Positions 15,029 through 24,187 of a DNA stretch of 64,000 bases are shown here, one piece after another. This DNA comes from Saprospiraceae bacterium. GTDB taxonomy: Bacteria > Bacteroidota > Bacteroidia > Chitinophagales > Saprospiraceae. Every line of letters begins with the position of its first letter. Within the stretch, counting starts at the first letter, position 1. The notes under the pieces are model-generated. The model saw only the letters and a program-made list of their open reading frames with translations. It had not been told where the DNA came from and did no database searches. Position numbers and translations under genes: made by a program. Location of the stretch: NCBI GenBank assembly GCA_016710235.1, contig JADJLG010000001.1:2407501-2471500 (forward strand). Reading direction: 5' to 3'.

Positions 15029-15622
15029 TCAGGAGTTTTTCCTTCCCCAGGAGGCGTAAGTACCGGCAGGAGTAGGATAGTCAGCGGGTTTTTCTGTGAG
15101 TGGAGAGACCTCTTCCAGTTCCGTATGACATTCGGCAGCGAGTTGTTGGTATAGTTCAGTGCCCTTGTCCTTCCATCGCAACATTTCGTCAGAAACGGTT
15201 TTGATTTTCTTAGCCGGATTTCCAACTACCAGGGAGCGGGGTTCAAACACACTGCCTTCTTTGACAAAACTCATAGCCCCGATAATACACTCATCCCCGA
15301 TGTTACTGTCATCCATGATCACCGAGTTCATCCCCAACAGACAATCTTTTCCAACTGTGGCGCCGTGGATGATAGCTCCGTGGCCCACGTGGCAGTTATC
15401 TTTCAACCACACCTTGACTCCGGGAAACATATGTACCAGACAATGCTCCTGAATATTGCACCCTGCATCAACCTGTATTTCACCAAAGTCTCCACGCAAT
15501 ATGGCATAAGGTCCTACATACACATTTTTTCCTATACTCACGCATCCTGTGACCACCGCCAATGGGTGTACAAAGGCAGTAGGATGGATGACCGGAATAA
15601 AATTCTTGAATCTATAGATCAT
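15029..15622 (-). CDS. paaY: PaaY-type hexapeptide-repeat protein (gamma-carbonic anhydrase fold)
   Basis: 197 residues. It shows left-handed beta-helix hexapeptide repeats from about residue 12 to 150 (VTGCVSIGKNVYVGPYAILR, VGHGAIIHGATVGKDCLLG) and the metal-site histidines in QEHCLVH and NCHVGHG. PaaY members are acyl-CoA thioesterases that clear dead-end products of phenylacetate breakdown; gamma-carbonic anhydrases share the fold. The tail TEKPADYPTPAGTYASWG is as in PaaY-like Bacteroidota proteins. It lies just upstream of a crotonase and an E1 gene, which favours acyl-CoA metabolism. The remaining phenylacetate genes are absent, so the symbol is by similarity. A TACCTTTG box at 15,626-15,633 would make it nearly leaderless. 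Confidence 0.75.
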   Translation of the reverse strand: MIYRFKNFIPVIHPTAFVHPLAVVTGCVSIGKNVYVGPYAILRGDFGEIQVDAGCNIQEHCLVHMFPGVKVWLKDNCHVGHGAIIHGATVGKDCLLGMNSVIMDDSNIGDECIIGAMSFVKEGSVFEPRSLVVGNPAKKIKTVSDEMLRWKDKGTELYQQLAAECHTELEEVSPLTEKPADYPTPAGTYASWGRKNS

Positions 15623-15889
15623 GATGCAAAGGTAATGTCTGCGGCTGCCTTGTAAGCCTGATTGCTGTCAAAATGTAAGGTCCATGATTGTTAAAAGAAA
15701 GCCGGTCATTTCAATGCATTCCGTACATGATGGTACAACGCCGGCAGGCGCTCAAAAAAATGGTGCTTGACATCTGGCGCATCAGTGAAATATCCAACTC
15801 TTGGGAGATTATCCCTTATCTTCGTAGGCGAATGATGATATAAGGAAGTGAGATCGCAGGTCAAGAAAAAAATGCAAGTAAGGATAGCA

Positions 15890-16552
15890 ATGAAATATTT
15901 TACAAAGAAATCACTGGACTTTCTCAAAGAACTAGAGCAAAATAACGACAGAGAATGGTTTCATGCCAACAAGTCGCGTTTTCAAAATGATTTGGAAGTA
16001 CCTTTTCGGGATTTTATAGAAAACCTGATCGACGAATTTCAGGCAATAGACCCGAAAATTGTGATCACCGCCAAAGAAGCGATTTTTCGCATCTATCGCG
16101 ACGTCAGATTCAGCAGCGACAAGTCCCCTTACAAAACCCATATGTCCGCTATCATTAGCGCCGGTGGAAGGAAAAATCTGATCGTACCCGGTTTTTATGT
16201 TGAGTTACAGAAAGATAAAATGATGCTCTATGCGGGAATATATAATCCTGACACCAAGACTCTGGAAAAAATCAGGTACTACATTGCGGAACATGGCATC
16301 GAGTTTAAAAAGCTGATAGCTGACAAAGATTTTGTAAAAGTATTCGGTGAGATACAAGGAGAAAAATCCAAAATAATACCCAAGCAATTTAAAGAAGATG
16401 CTGCGGAGCAACCACTCCTTTACAATAAAGCTTTTTACTATATGCACGAAGTGCCCCAAAAAATTGTGCTGGGAGAAGATCTCATTTCATACCTGGGAGC
16501 AAGTGCCGCTGCTGCACAAAAATTAAATGTCTTCTTCAGAAATGCTATCTGA
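15890..16552 (+). CDS. DUF2461 (TIGR02453) family protein
   Basis: 221 residues from the ATG at 15,890, preceded by AAGGA at good spacing; the frame is open from 15,848. The family pattern is clear: LDFLKELEQNNDREWFHANK near the start, then IFRIYRDVRFSSDKSPYKTH and PGFYVELQKDKMMLYAGIY. The biochemical function of DUF2461 is not known. It is probably cytosolic. Its 3' end overlaps the convergent BrkB gene by 30 bp. Confidence 0.85.
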   Translation: MKYFTKKSLDFLKELEQNNDREWFHANKSRFQNDLEVPFRDFIENLIDEFQAIDPKIVITAKEAIFRIYRDVRFSSDKSPYKTHMSAIISAGGRKNLIVPGFYVELQKDKMMLYAGIYNPDTKTLEKIRYYIAEHGIEFKKLIADKDFVKVFGEIQGEKSKIIPKQFKEDAAEQPLLYNKAFYYMHEVPQKIVLGEDLISYLGASAAAAQKLNVFFRNAI

Positions 16553-17512
16553 ATCTGAACGTTTTTTGATGATTTGACCAATATCTCTGTTGACTGCTAT
16601 GGCAGCATTCAGCTCAAATCCCAATATCAATATCATCACATTGATCCTAATCCAGATCAGGGCTATGATGAGAGCAGAAATGGCTCCATAAATTTTGTGG
16701 TAGTTGCCAAAATTGTCCACGAAGTAACCAAACAAAGTAGAAGTGATGAGTGAGCCTGCTGTAGCAAATACAGCTCCCGGGGAAATACCTTCAAATGGCT
16801 TGTGAAGTGCAGGTCCGAAGCGGTAAATCACAGCTATGATAATGTAAAACAAAATCAACAGCAGGACGTATTTACTCAACTGGACGACCACCAGAAAAAA
16901 ATGTGTCAATTCAAAATATGACCCGATCCAATTGAAAATCTGGCCACTCAGGATGATGACGATCATCGAAATGATAAAGAGCAATGCCAGCAGAAAAGTC
17001 AGGAAATAAGCCACGAGTTCTTTTTCCCACCAACTTCTTTTTCTGAAACTGGAATTGTAGGTTTTGTCAAATCCCTGCATCAGTGCCAACAATCCGTTGG
17101 AGGCAAAGTAAATAGACATCACAAATCCAATAGAAAGTATGCTGCCTTTCGCTTGAGGCAAGAGACCGACAATGATATTATCCCAAAAAAATTCTTCTGC
17201 TTTGTCAGGGACGAGTTTTTTGAGAGAATCTTCCATCGTAGTGAAAAAATGCAGGCTTTCAGGTAAATAAGCCGTAAGTGTAAAAAAGAAAATGAGTGCT
17301 GGAAATAATGCAAGGAAAAAACTATACGAAATGGCACTGGCTCTCAGATTCAAATCATTTCTTTTCAATTCCAGGTACAAAAAAGTAAATGTTGTGTACA
17401 ATGATACTCTTTGAAATCCTGGAATGGTGACATTTTTTGACCAGGTTTTCAGTCCAATGAAAAAGCTGCTGTTGAGCAGTTTGGTGATCCGCCCGGAGAT
17501 AAATTTATTCAA
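16523..17512 (-). CDS. YihY/BrkB-family membrane protein
   Basis: 329 residues with about six membrane helices. Family marks are LNLRASAISYSFFLALFPALIFFFTL, GSILSIGFVMSIYFASNGLLALMQGFD, and the final LIWIRINVMILILGFELNAA. YihY/BrkB proteins were once called RNase BN; their role in the membrane is not settled. The start is a TTG at 17,512 that overlaps the thioesterase stop by 8 nt; no better start is near. It is the third gene of an operon with arginine deiminase and a thioesterase. Confidence 0.85.
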   Translation of the reverse strand: MNKFISGRITKLLNSSFFIGLKTWSKNVTIPGFQRVSLYTTFTFLYLELKRNDLNLRASAISYSFFLALFPALIFFFTLTAYLPESLHFFTTMEDSLKKLVPDKAEEFFWDNIIVGLLPQAKGSILSIGFVMSIYFASNGLLALMQGFDKTYNSSFRKRSWWEKELVAYFLTFLLALLFIISMIVIILSGQIFNWIGSYFELTHFFLVVVQLSKYVLLLILFYIIIAVIYRFGPALHKPFEGISPGAVFATAGSLITSTLFGYFVDNFGNYHKIYGAISALIIALIWIRINVMILILGFELNAAIAVNRDIGQIIKKRSDSDSISEEDI

Positions 17513-17915
17513 AATAACTCTTCAATGGTAAAACAATCATGTCTGGTGCGTCGATTCTTTTTTTAGTTTCTGCACTGAGAAAACACAGCAACACTTCTGC
17601 GCGATTTATACACTTCCCACTTTCATTAAAAATCTCAGAAACAAAAAGTATATCGTCCTTAGGCAGATAGGGTATTTTGGTATGTACGCGGAGAAGGTCA
17701 TCATATTTTCCCGGGCGGAGATATTTTACAGAAAGACTCATCACGGGCATAAAAATTTTAAAATCATCTTCGAGATCTCTATAGCTCAATCCCAATGTTC
17801 GCAGCGCTTCCACTCTTCCGAGTTCGTAGTAAGCAGCATAATTGCCATAATATACAAAACCCATTTTGTCAGTCTCGCTGTATCGCACCCTCAAGTCAAT
17901 CTTATGCTCAAACAT
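17505..17915 (-). CDS. Acyl-CoA thioesterase, hotdog fold (YbgC/4HBT type)
   Basis: 136 residues, the normal length. The 4-hydroxybenzoyl-CoA thioesterase motif is intact: RYSETDKMGFVYYGNYAAYY with the catalytic Asp at residue 16, followed by the long hotdog helix (ELGRVEALRTLG). It hydrolyses short or aromatic acyl-CoA in related proteins; the substrate here is unknown. It begins 4 bp after the arginine deiminase stop and overlaps the BrkB gene by 8 bp. Confidence 0.85.
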   Translation of the reverse strand: MFEHKIDLRVRYSETDKMGFVYYGNYAAYYELGRVEALRTLGLSYRDLEDDFKIFMPVMSLSVKYLRPGKYDDLLRVHTKIPYLPKDDILFVSEIFNESGKCINRAEVLLCFLSAETKKRIDAPDMIVLPLKSYFE

Positions 17916-17919
17916 CGTC

Positions 17920-19188
17920 TCAGTTTTGTATTTGTCTCAGGATCGGGCAGGACATACAATGTGTGCCTCCTCTTGCTCTGGACAGTTCGCTGGATGGGAG
18001 CGTAATAATCGTATTATTCAGATTTTTTGCATAGTCTTTATCTTCATTCAATCTGACCAAAAAGTCATAGGCATGAATGACAGTATATCCATGTTTTTGA
18101 AAAGCAATTTCAGTCATGGGATTTCTGTCGTAGGTGAGGGCCACTCCCGGCCTTACTGTCAAGAGATTGCATCCATCTGTCCACTGTTCTCTTTCCTGAT
18201 AGGGAGAATCTCCGTCTCCACTCCATATGAATTCGATCTTTGGATTGATCTCAGTAAGCAGAAAATCCAGTACTGACGGATATTCTATCAGTTGGCCATT
18301 CTTTCGATGGACGCTGACGTATGATCCCAAACCATCTTTTACGATGGGTTTGTATCCTACAAAATGATGATCATTGATTTGTGTAAAAATGGTATCGATA
18401 TGCATGAACGACCTCTCTTTTGGAACATCCACTTCAACGATATTTTGCACAATATTTTTTTCGAACAAAACTTTTTTCAGAGATTGAAATGCATGATCTG
18501 TTGTGCGCTCACTGTTGCCGATCAACAGATAATCTTTATTCAACAACATAAGGTCTCCGCCTTCTATGGAAATGGCTTCACCTTTTTTGGATGGAGGAAA
18601 CTGATCGACAAGATTTAAATTGATGAGTTTGTTTTCTTTGTCAAGATATTGAAAGTAAGGATGTGCATGAAAAAAAAATCGAGCCAACAAATTTTCACGA
18701 TGTCGCACATATTTATTTGCTTTTGTAATCACCACATGATCATTGATGGCAATGGCGATATCTCTGGTGAAAATAAAATTGGGAATCGGATCAAATAAAA
18801 TTTGATCATTCTCTTTATAATATCCTGAAATTAAAACCTGGGCGAGAGTGCTGTTGGGCAAAGAAAACAAAATATCCATAGTCGCTTTGGGCAACTCTTC
18901 AAAATCTTTGATCAAGGTCAATACTTCCATTTTAATTTCAGGAGAAGCATCCAGTCCTTCTTTTATCAGTGTTTCTGTCTCCAACACATTGTTTTTTCCA
19001 ATCAGGGCGTTGAGGACTTGAATGTATGTCTCGTGTTCGCGCTGCATGGTAGGCAAATGTACAATGTCATCAAAGAGCAAGTCTCCTGCTTTTCTTGGGC
19101 TGATACGGTTGATCCCTTCGTCTGGCTGATGTACGATCACTTTGTGAAGAGATTGAATTTCCGAATCACAGAATACTTTGAACTCCAT
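17920..19188 (-). CDS. arcA: Arginine deiminase-like amidinohydrolase
   Basis: 422 residues from the ATG at 19,188 (an in-frame ATG lies two codons upstream). Guanidino-group-modifying residues are all visible: EGGD (209-212), MHIDTIF with His 263 and Asp 265, and the nucleophile Cys 411 in GGTHCMSCP. The typical FTRD segment is at 140-143. The reaction is arginine to citrulline and ammonia. No ornithine carbamoyltransferase or carbamate kinase lies in the window, so energy-yielding fermentation cannot be assumed; in this phylum the enzyme often stands alone. It is the first gene of an operon with a thioesterase and a BrkB protein. Confidence 0.85.
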   Translation of the reverse strand: MEFKVFCDSEIQSLHKVIVHQPDEGINRISPRKAGDLLFDDIVHLPTMQREHETYIQVLNALIGKNNVLETETLIKEGLDASPEIKMEVLTLIKDFEELPKATMDILFSLPNSTLAQVLISGYYKENDQILFDPIPNFIFTRDIAIAINDHVVITKANKYVRHRENLLARFFFHAHPYFQYLDKENKLINLNLVDQFPPSKKGEAISIEGGDLMLLNKDYLLIGNSERTTDHAFQSLKKVLFEKNIVQNIVEVDVPKERSFMHIDTIFTQINDHHFVGYKPIVKDGLGSYVSVHRKNGQLIEYPSVLDFLLTEINPKIEFIWSGDGDSPYQEREQWTDGCNLLTVRPGVALTYDRNPMTEIAFQKHGYTVIHAYDFLVRLNEDKDYAKNLNNTIITLPSSELSRARGGTHCMSCPILRQIQN

Positions 19189-19207
19189 AAACATTTGTTT
19201 TGCAATG

Positions 19208-19238
19208 CAAAGGTCGGCTTTTTAGTCCAGATTTCAAA
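19208..19238 (-). promoter_or_regulatory. Putative promoter of arginine deiminase operon
   Basis: On the minus strand TTTG (19,238-19,235) is followed after 19 bp by GACCTTTG (19,215-19,208). This fits the Bacteroidota -33 TTTG and -7 TAnnTTTG pattern with one mismatch and correct spacing, 20 nt before the ATG. Confidence 0.5.
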
Positions 19239-19320
19239 TTTTATCGTAATTTTCAGCCGTCCATCAGCCATTAAAAATCAATAATCACAATATATTTCCA
19301 CATTTTGTAAGAAATAGTTT

Positions 19321-19971
19321 ATGCTGAATTTATTTGATATCAACAATACATTTTTTTCTGTAGGATCTTATCCTGTCAGTTGGATCGAATTTGTGGGAAC
19401 TATTGCTGGAATTGTAGCTGTATGGATGGCTGCAAAAAATAATATTTTGACCTGGCCAATAGGATTGATCAATATTACTCTGTTTTTTCTGATATTTTTT
19501 CAGGTGCAACTGTATTCCGATATGTTTTTGCAAATTTATTTTTTTTCAATTAGTGTTTATGGTTGGCTGTTTTGGAAAAAAGAGTTTGCACAAGATCAAC
19601 CCATACATCTGTTGAGTGCGAAGTCTGCACTCATCCTGGGAATCGTGACGCTCGTGTCAACTTTGGTTTTAGGGTTTTTGGTCTCAAATATCCATCATTA
19701 TTTTCCTGAATTATTTACAAAACCGGCAGCATTTCCTTATGTGGATTCTTTCGTAGCAGTCGCGAGTATTATTGCAAATACACTGATGGCAAAAAGGATA
19801 TTGGAAAACTGGATAATTTGGATTGTTGTGAATATTATTTGTGTTTTTCTCTATTTCCAAAAACATATTTTGTTTGTGTCGTTCGAATATTTAATATTTT
19901 TGGGTCTGGCGGTTTATGGATTTTGGCATTGGAAGCAAATTCACTTCAAAGAATTATCCGTACAAAAATAA
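19321..19971 (+). CDS. pnuC: Nicotinamide riboside transporter PnuC
   Basis: 216 residues, seven predicted membrane helices. Family marks are WIEFVGTIAGIVAVWMAAKN, WPIGLINITLFFLIF and LYSDMFLQIYFFSISVYGW, which form the substrate channel in PnuC. It moves nicotinamide riboside (or thiamine in PnuT relatives) across the inner membrane. No kinase or riboswitch gene partner is visible nearby, so PnuC versus PnuT cannot be fully settled. Divergent from the arginine deiminase operon. Confidence 0.85.
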   Translation: MLNLFDINNTFFSVGSYPVSWIEFVGTIAGIVAVWMAAKNNILTWPIGLINITLFFLIFFQVQLYSDMFLQIYFFSISVYGWLFWKKEFAQDQPIHLLSAKSALILGIVTLVSTLVLGFLVSNIHHYFPELFTKPAAFPYVDSFVAVASIIANTLMAKRILENWIIWIVVNIICVFLYFQKHILFVSFEYLIFLGLAVYGFWHWKQIHFKELSVQK

Positions 19972-20071
19972 AATCCTTCTGCTTTCTTTTTTTGATGAGT
20001 ATGGATTGATATCACCATAAATTTTGAATTTACTGCATCAGCAAATGAAGATATTCAGAAACATAGTTATT

Positions 20072-21244
20072 TCATTGCCTCTGATCAAGTTGATCCAAAC
20101 CCCGAAGCATATCTTTCAAAAGATAATCAGGTTCTTCCAGTCCTATGTAAAATCTTACCATCCGATGACTTTCATCATCGGGATTAAAATCATCCGGTTG
20201 TATCCCAGCGCATCTTGGAATCACCAGACTTTCGTGACCGCCCCAGCTCACTGCAATCAAAAATGTTTCAAGCCTTTCACAAAATTGTTCAATCTTTTTT
20301 TGTCTGCGCTCCTTAAGTACCAAAGTCATCAATCCACATGCTCCGGACATCTGTTTTTTTGCCAGAGAATATTGAGGGAATGTTGCGTCAAAAGGAAAAA
20401 TCATTCTATCTATGGCGGGATGATTTCTGAGGCCATCCATGACTTTGTTCATTGAGTTTTGCAGGCGATCCAATCGTGCCGGTAAAGTGCGCAATCCTCG
20501 CAACAATAACCATGCATTGAATGCCTGAATGCCATTCCCTGCAAGCAAATACTCCAATTGGAATATCCTGCGGATATGTTCATGAGATCCACACAACACT
20601 CCGGCTACGGTATCGCTGTGTCCACCTATATATTTTGTTGCTGATTGGATACTGATGTCTATTCCCATGGCAATGGGTTTCTGATAGATAGGGCTGCAGT
20701 AGCTGTTGTCACAAATTGTCATGATATTTTTTGATCTGGCGAGTTGAGCCAGCAGTGACAGATCCTGTATGGCATAATCCCAGCTGTTTGGAGATTCCAG
20801 GTAAATTATTTTAGTATTTTCTCTAATTGCATTCTGAAAATTTTCAACATTCTTTCCATCTACATAACTGGTATGTACACCAAACTTTGGTAAGAACAAA
20901 TCAAAACATTTCTGAGCCCAACTGTAGGGATTTTTCACAGAAATGATGTGATCACCATTTTGAATAAAAGGTATTACAGAACAGAAGATAGCAGCGGCAC
21001 CACTGTTGAATACCAGACAATCTTCAGCTTCATCCAGAGCAGCCAATTTTTTTCTTAGAATATCAACGGTCGGATTCATTCCCCTGGAGTAAAGATATCC
21101 GCTGGATTCATCAGCAAAGAGATTTCTCAGTTCATCAATAGTTTTGACTGCAAAGTTGGAAGTCTGTATAATCGGTGGAGCTATGGCACCAAAATATTGA
21201 TCTCTTTCTTCAGCTAAATGGTTGAGTATATAGGATAATTCCAT
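20072..21244 (-). CDS. Cys/Met metabolism PLP-dependent enzyme (gamma-synthase/lyase family)
   Basis: 390 residues. The PLP lysine is Lys 204 in SATKYIGGHSD, the PLP-binding Asp is in ICDNSY (179), and the substrate/cofactor loop YSRGMNPT (52-59) is present. The family includes cystathionine gamma-synthase, beta-lyases and methionine gamma-lyase; specificity cannot be read. Its ATG abuts the stop of the amino-acid permease gene (TAAATG), so import and breakdown of a sulfur amino acid is a reasonable guess. It is convergent with pnuC. Confidence 0.85.
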   Translation of the reverse strand: MELSYILNHLAEERDQYFGAIAPPIIQTSNFAVKTIDELRNLFADESSGYLYSRGMNPTVDILRKKLAALDEAEDCLVFNSGAAAIFCSVIPFIQNGDHIISVKNPYSWAQKCFDLFLPKFGVHTSYVDGKNVENFQNAIRENTKIIYLESPNSWDYAIQDLSLLAQLARSKNIMTICDNSYCSPIYQKPIAMGIDISIQSATKYIGGHSDTVAGVLCGSHEHIRRIFQLEYLLAGNGIQAFNAWLLLRGLRTLPARLDRLQNSMNKVMDGLRNHPAIDRMIFPFDATFPQYSLAKKQMSGACGLMTLVLKERRQKKIEQFCERLETFLIAVSWGGHESLVIPRCAGIQPDDFNPDDESHRMVRFYIGLEEPDYLLKDMLRGLDQLDQRQ

Positions 21245-22564
21245 TTACGATTTCTTGTTTTTAAAAATAAAATAAAGCCCTGTGAATATCAGGAATACGA
21301 TCGTCCCCGTCAAAGCCATTTCAGGTCTTGTTTTAATCAAGGTGTAGGTTACAAATAAGTAGCATATAATAAATATTATAGTGGGAAGGGGAAATAATTT
21401 CATTTTGTACAAACTGTTTGCTCCCTGTGGTTCAACGTTGTTTTTTCTGAAAATAAATAAAGTGGCCGAGGCGAACACCATTCCAATAGAATCCAGAAAC
21501 ATTGTAAAGCCAAGCAATTTTTCAAAGGTGTTCGCAAAAAACAGAATGACGATCACCAACAAAGTGAATACGCTTAGACTGGCTACAAATACGTTTTTTT
21601 GATTTTGTTGTTTGAATATATTGGGCAATGCGCCATCACGCGACATCGCAAACATCACCCTTGGATTTGTCAACAGCATGACATCTACATAAGCAAGTAC
21701 AGCAAAAAATAACAATAAAGCGATCAGATATTGTCCTGTCTCACCAAATAGTTTTCCGCATATGATGGCTGCTACTCCTTTTGTTGATTTTAAATCCTCG
21801 AAGCCGATGACTTTGACGTAGGCAATGTTGACGAGCAGATACAATACCAGCACTATCAAAATACCACTGATGATCCCTCTGGGCAGCGTATGTGAAGGTC
21901 TGTCCACCTCTTCACCAAAATTGATGGCTTGTTGATATCCTCCATAGGTAAAACATATTGCGATCAATGCTGCTCCCAAAGAGGAAAGACTATCACCATT
22001 CCACTCTGGAAATTGAATTGGCACCGGTACCGGATGATGATAATGTGGAAAGAAAAGTGAAAAAATCAACATCAGCAATATTCCTATTTTGATTGCCATC
22101 AAGACATTGAGAATTCTGGACGAAATTTTTAATCCACTCAAATTGACGGCATAAAAAAGCGCAATGGAACCAATAGCTATCATCGATCTGGCATTGTCAC
22201 TCAGTTGCCAACTTGGAAATGCAGACGAGAGATATTCGCTCCCAATAAGTGCTACTCCTGCCAATGCGGCGGCATTGGATATAATAATGACACAGTTGAG
22301 AGCAAATGCCAACGCCGGATGGTAGGCATAGGCAAATATCTGATAGTATCCACCTGTATTCGGATATCGGGAACCAATTTCTGCAAAAGTCAATGCGCCG
22401 CAGATTGCTATGATTCCCCCAAGGATCCAGGCACTAAAATAAATACCCGGATTAAGTGAAGCCTGTGCTGAATCAGTTGCCGTCCTGAAAATGCCAAGTC
22501 CTATCACCAGACCTACTGTGATCATTGTGATCGAGTATACTTTTAATTTGTGGTCCGACTGCAT
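21245..22564 (-). CDS. APC-family amino-acid permease
   Basis: 439 residues with about 12 membrane helices. The APC start motif is clear (ITVGLVIGLGIFRT), followed by a conserved helix with PNTGGYYQIFAYAYHP and the ICFTYGGYQQAINFGEE segment. It exchanges or imports amino acids at the inner membrane. It is immediately followed by a Cys/Met-type PLP enzyme gene with no spacer, making a two-gene operon. Confidence 0.9.
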   Translation of the reverse strand: MQSDHKLKVYSITMITVGLVIGLGIFRTATDSAQASLNPGIYFSAWILGGIIAICGALTFAEIGSRYPNTGGYYQIFAYAYHPALAFALNCVIIISNAAALAGVALIGSEYLSSAFPSWQLSDNARSMIAIGSIALFYAVNLSGLKISSRILNVLMAIKIGILLMLIFSLFFPHYHHPVPVPIQFPEWNGDSLSSLGAALIAICFTYGGYQQAINFGEEVDRPSHTLPRGIISGILIVLVLYLLVNIAYVKVIGFEDLKSTKGVAAIICGKLFGETGQYLIALLLFFAVLAYVDVMLLTNPRVMFAMSRDGALPNIFKQQNQKNVFVASLSVFTLLVIVILFFANTFEKLLGFTMFLDSIGMVFASATLFIFRKNNVEPQGANSLYKMKLFPLPTIIFIICYLFVTYTLIKTRPEMALTGTIVFLIFTGLYFIFKNKKS

Positions 22565-22768
22565 GGCTATTTTTTGCTAGCAAGGTATGCGAAAATGTTC
22601 AATTATTATTCTCTCCGAGCATGGATTTGCACTATAAGCTTTTGCCATAGAAGATCTCCAATTATTTGGCTCGCTAATTGATCTGATATCATCAGCCGTT
22701 CCACTCTGCACTAGTCATATTATAGGTAGCTATCAGTATGGATGAAGGGACAGAGTATGGAATCATCG

Positions 22769-22776
22769 TAAGTTTG
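22769..22776 (+). promoter_or_regulatory. Putative -7 box (TAAGTTTG)
   Basis: TAAGTTTG matches TAnnTTTG and lies 7 bp before the ATG of the peroxidase gene, which would give a very short leader. No clear -33 element. Confidence 0.3.
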
Positions 22777-22783
22777 CCATTCA

Positions 22784-24118
22784 ATGTGGAAAAAGATTTT
22801 CTTCTGGACCCTGAATGCTTTGTCCTTCTTTTCATGCAATGTCAGGAGGGAGGACTCTGACATTAATTTGCAGATGAAACTCATGTCAACGCTCAGGGCG
22901 GTTTCTCCAGATGGAAACATTCAGTTTTTTATATTGCCCGAGTCTGGCGATTTCAAATCCATCCCCCAGGACAGTACCAACCCGATCACATCGGAGAAAG
23001 TGATCCTGGGGCAACAGCTGTTTTTTGATCCAGCTATTTCATTCAATCCCAAGTGCACCGCCGCAGCAGGTACATTTTCTTGTGCTTCATGCCATTTTGC
23101 CGGTGCAGGCTTTTCATCAGGGGTTCATCAGGCCATTGCAGGTGGAGGTAGGGGATTTGGCTTGTTGCGACACAAGCACCCACAATGCGATTCTTCCGAA
23201 CTCGATGTACAAATGGTCAAAACACCAAGCATTGTCAACTGCGCTTTTCAGGAAGTGATGTTGTGGAGTGGTAAATTCGGCTGTTGCGGACCAAATTTTG
23301 GAACTGACAGCCTATGGCCAAAAGGAAGTTTCACCGAGCTCAATAGATTGGGTCTTTCTGGTGTGGAGACCCAAGCCAGGATTGCTCTGGAAGCTCATGG
23401 TATGAGAATGAGTCCTGCATTGGTCACACAGACAACTTACAAACAACTGTTCGATACTGCATATCCCAAAGAACGGCCTGACCTTCGTTATTTGCGCTTT
23501 ACCATGGCGAGAGCCATAGGTGCATATGAAAGAACGGTTTTGACCAACCAGGCAGCTTTCCAGAAATGGCTGAAAGGGGATTCTTCTGCCCTCACGAATG
23601 AACAAAAAAAAGGTGCAATCCTTTTTTTTGGAAAAGCCTCATGTGTCGATTGTCATACAGGTCCCGCCCTCAATTCTATGGCTTTCTATGCACTCGGGAT
23701 GCCTGAAATGGAAGGTATCGACATTATTCATAAAAAAGACAGCTTTGCAGATTTTCTTCTGGGTAGGGGAGCACTGACCCACAGGCAGGAGGATATGTTC
23801 TGTTTTAAAGTGCCACAGCTCTACAATTTGAAAGATCATGGCTACTATGGTCATGGAGCAAGTTTTTGTTCCGTAGAAGAGGTCATCAGATACAAGAATG
23901 ATGCTGTTCATGCTAATCAAAATGTGCCAATTGAAAATCTAGCTAAAAATTTTAAACCACTGGGGTTGGATAAGGACGAAATAAAATCGCTCGTTGATTT
24001 TGTAGAAAATGGGCTTTATGATCCGAATCTCAGGCGTTATGAACCCGGATCGGTCGCCTCCGGGCGCTGCTTTCCCAATCACGATAAACTGTCCAGAGAA
24101 CAACTGGGTTGTAAATAA
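22784..24118 (+). CDS. Di-haem cytochrome c peroxidase-like lipoprotein (CcpA/MauG family)
   Basis: 444 residues. The N-terminus is a short signal with a lipobox-like end (LNALSFFSC, Cys 18). Two haem-binding motifs are present: CASCH (100-104) and CVDCH (287-291). The order and spacing fit the di-haem peroxidase family (GQQLFFDPAISFN before the first haem, GAILFFGKASCVDCHTGPA at the second). It would act in the periplasm, reducing peroxide or oxidising a protein partner. An insertion between the haems is unusually Cys-rich (HPQCDSS, VNCAF, GKFGCCGPNFG). No haem-delivery or electron-donor gene is adjacent. Confidence 0.85.
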   Translation: MWKKIFFWTLNALSFFSCNVRREDSDINLQMKLMSTLRAVSPDGNIQFFILPESGDFKSIPQDSTNPITSEKVILGQQLFFDPAISFNPKCTAAAGTFSCASCHFAGAGFSSGVHQAIAGGGRGFGLLRHKHPQCDSSELDVQMVKTPSIVNCAFQEVMLWSGKFGCCGPNFGTDSLWPKGSFTELNRLGLSGVETQARIALEAHGMRMSPALVTQTTYKQLFDTAYPKERPDLRYLRFTMARAIGAYERTVLTNQAAFQKWLKGDSSALTNEQKKGAILFFGKASCVDCHTGPALNSMAFYALGMPEMEGIDIIHKKDSFADFLLGRGALTHRQEDMFCFKVPQLYNLKDHGYYGHGASFCSVEEVIRYKNDAVHANQNVPIENLAKNFKPLGLDKDEIKSLVDFVENGLYDPNLRRYEPGSVASGRCFPNHDKLSREQLGCK

Positions 24119-24140
24119 AGACGTCTACTCTCTACTTTTG
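24109..24140 (+). promoter_or_regulatory. Putative promoter for the FAD oxidoreductase/A2M operon
   Basis: TTG (24,109-24,111) and TACTTTTG (24,133-24,140) are separated by 21 bp; the second fits TAnnTTTG. It lies 48 bp before the TTG start at 24,188 and overlaps the end of the peroxidase gene. Confidence 0.4.
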
Positions 24141-24187
24141 AAAAAAACGTACACAAATCGCAGTATTACAACAAACCACAGAATCGA

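Noticed and set aside
14842..15225. 127-codon minus-strand frame overlapping the PaaY-type gene
   Set aside because: Its first two thirds overlap a clear gene in another frame; only the last 46 codons are free and they show no family.
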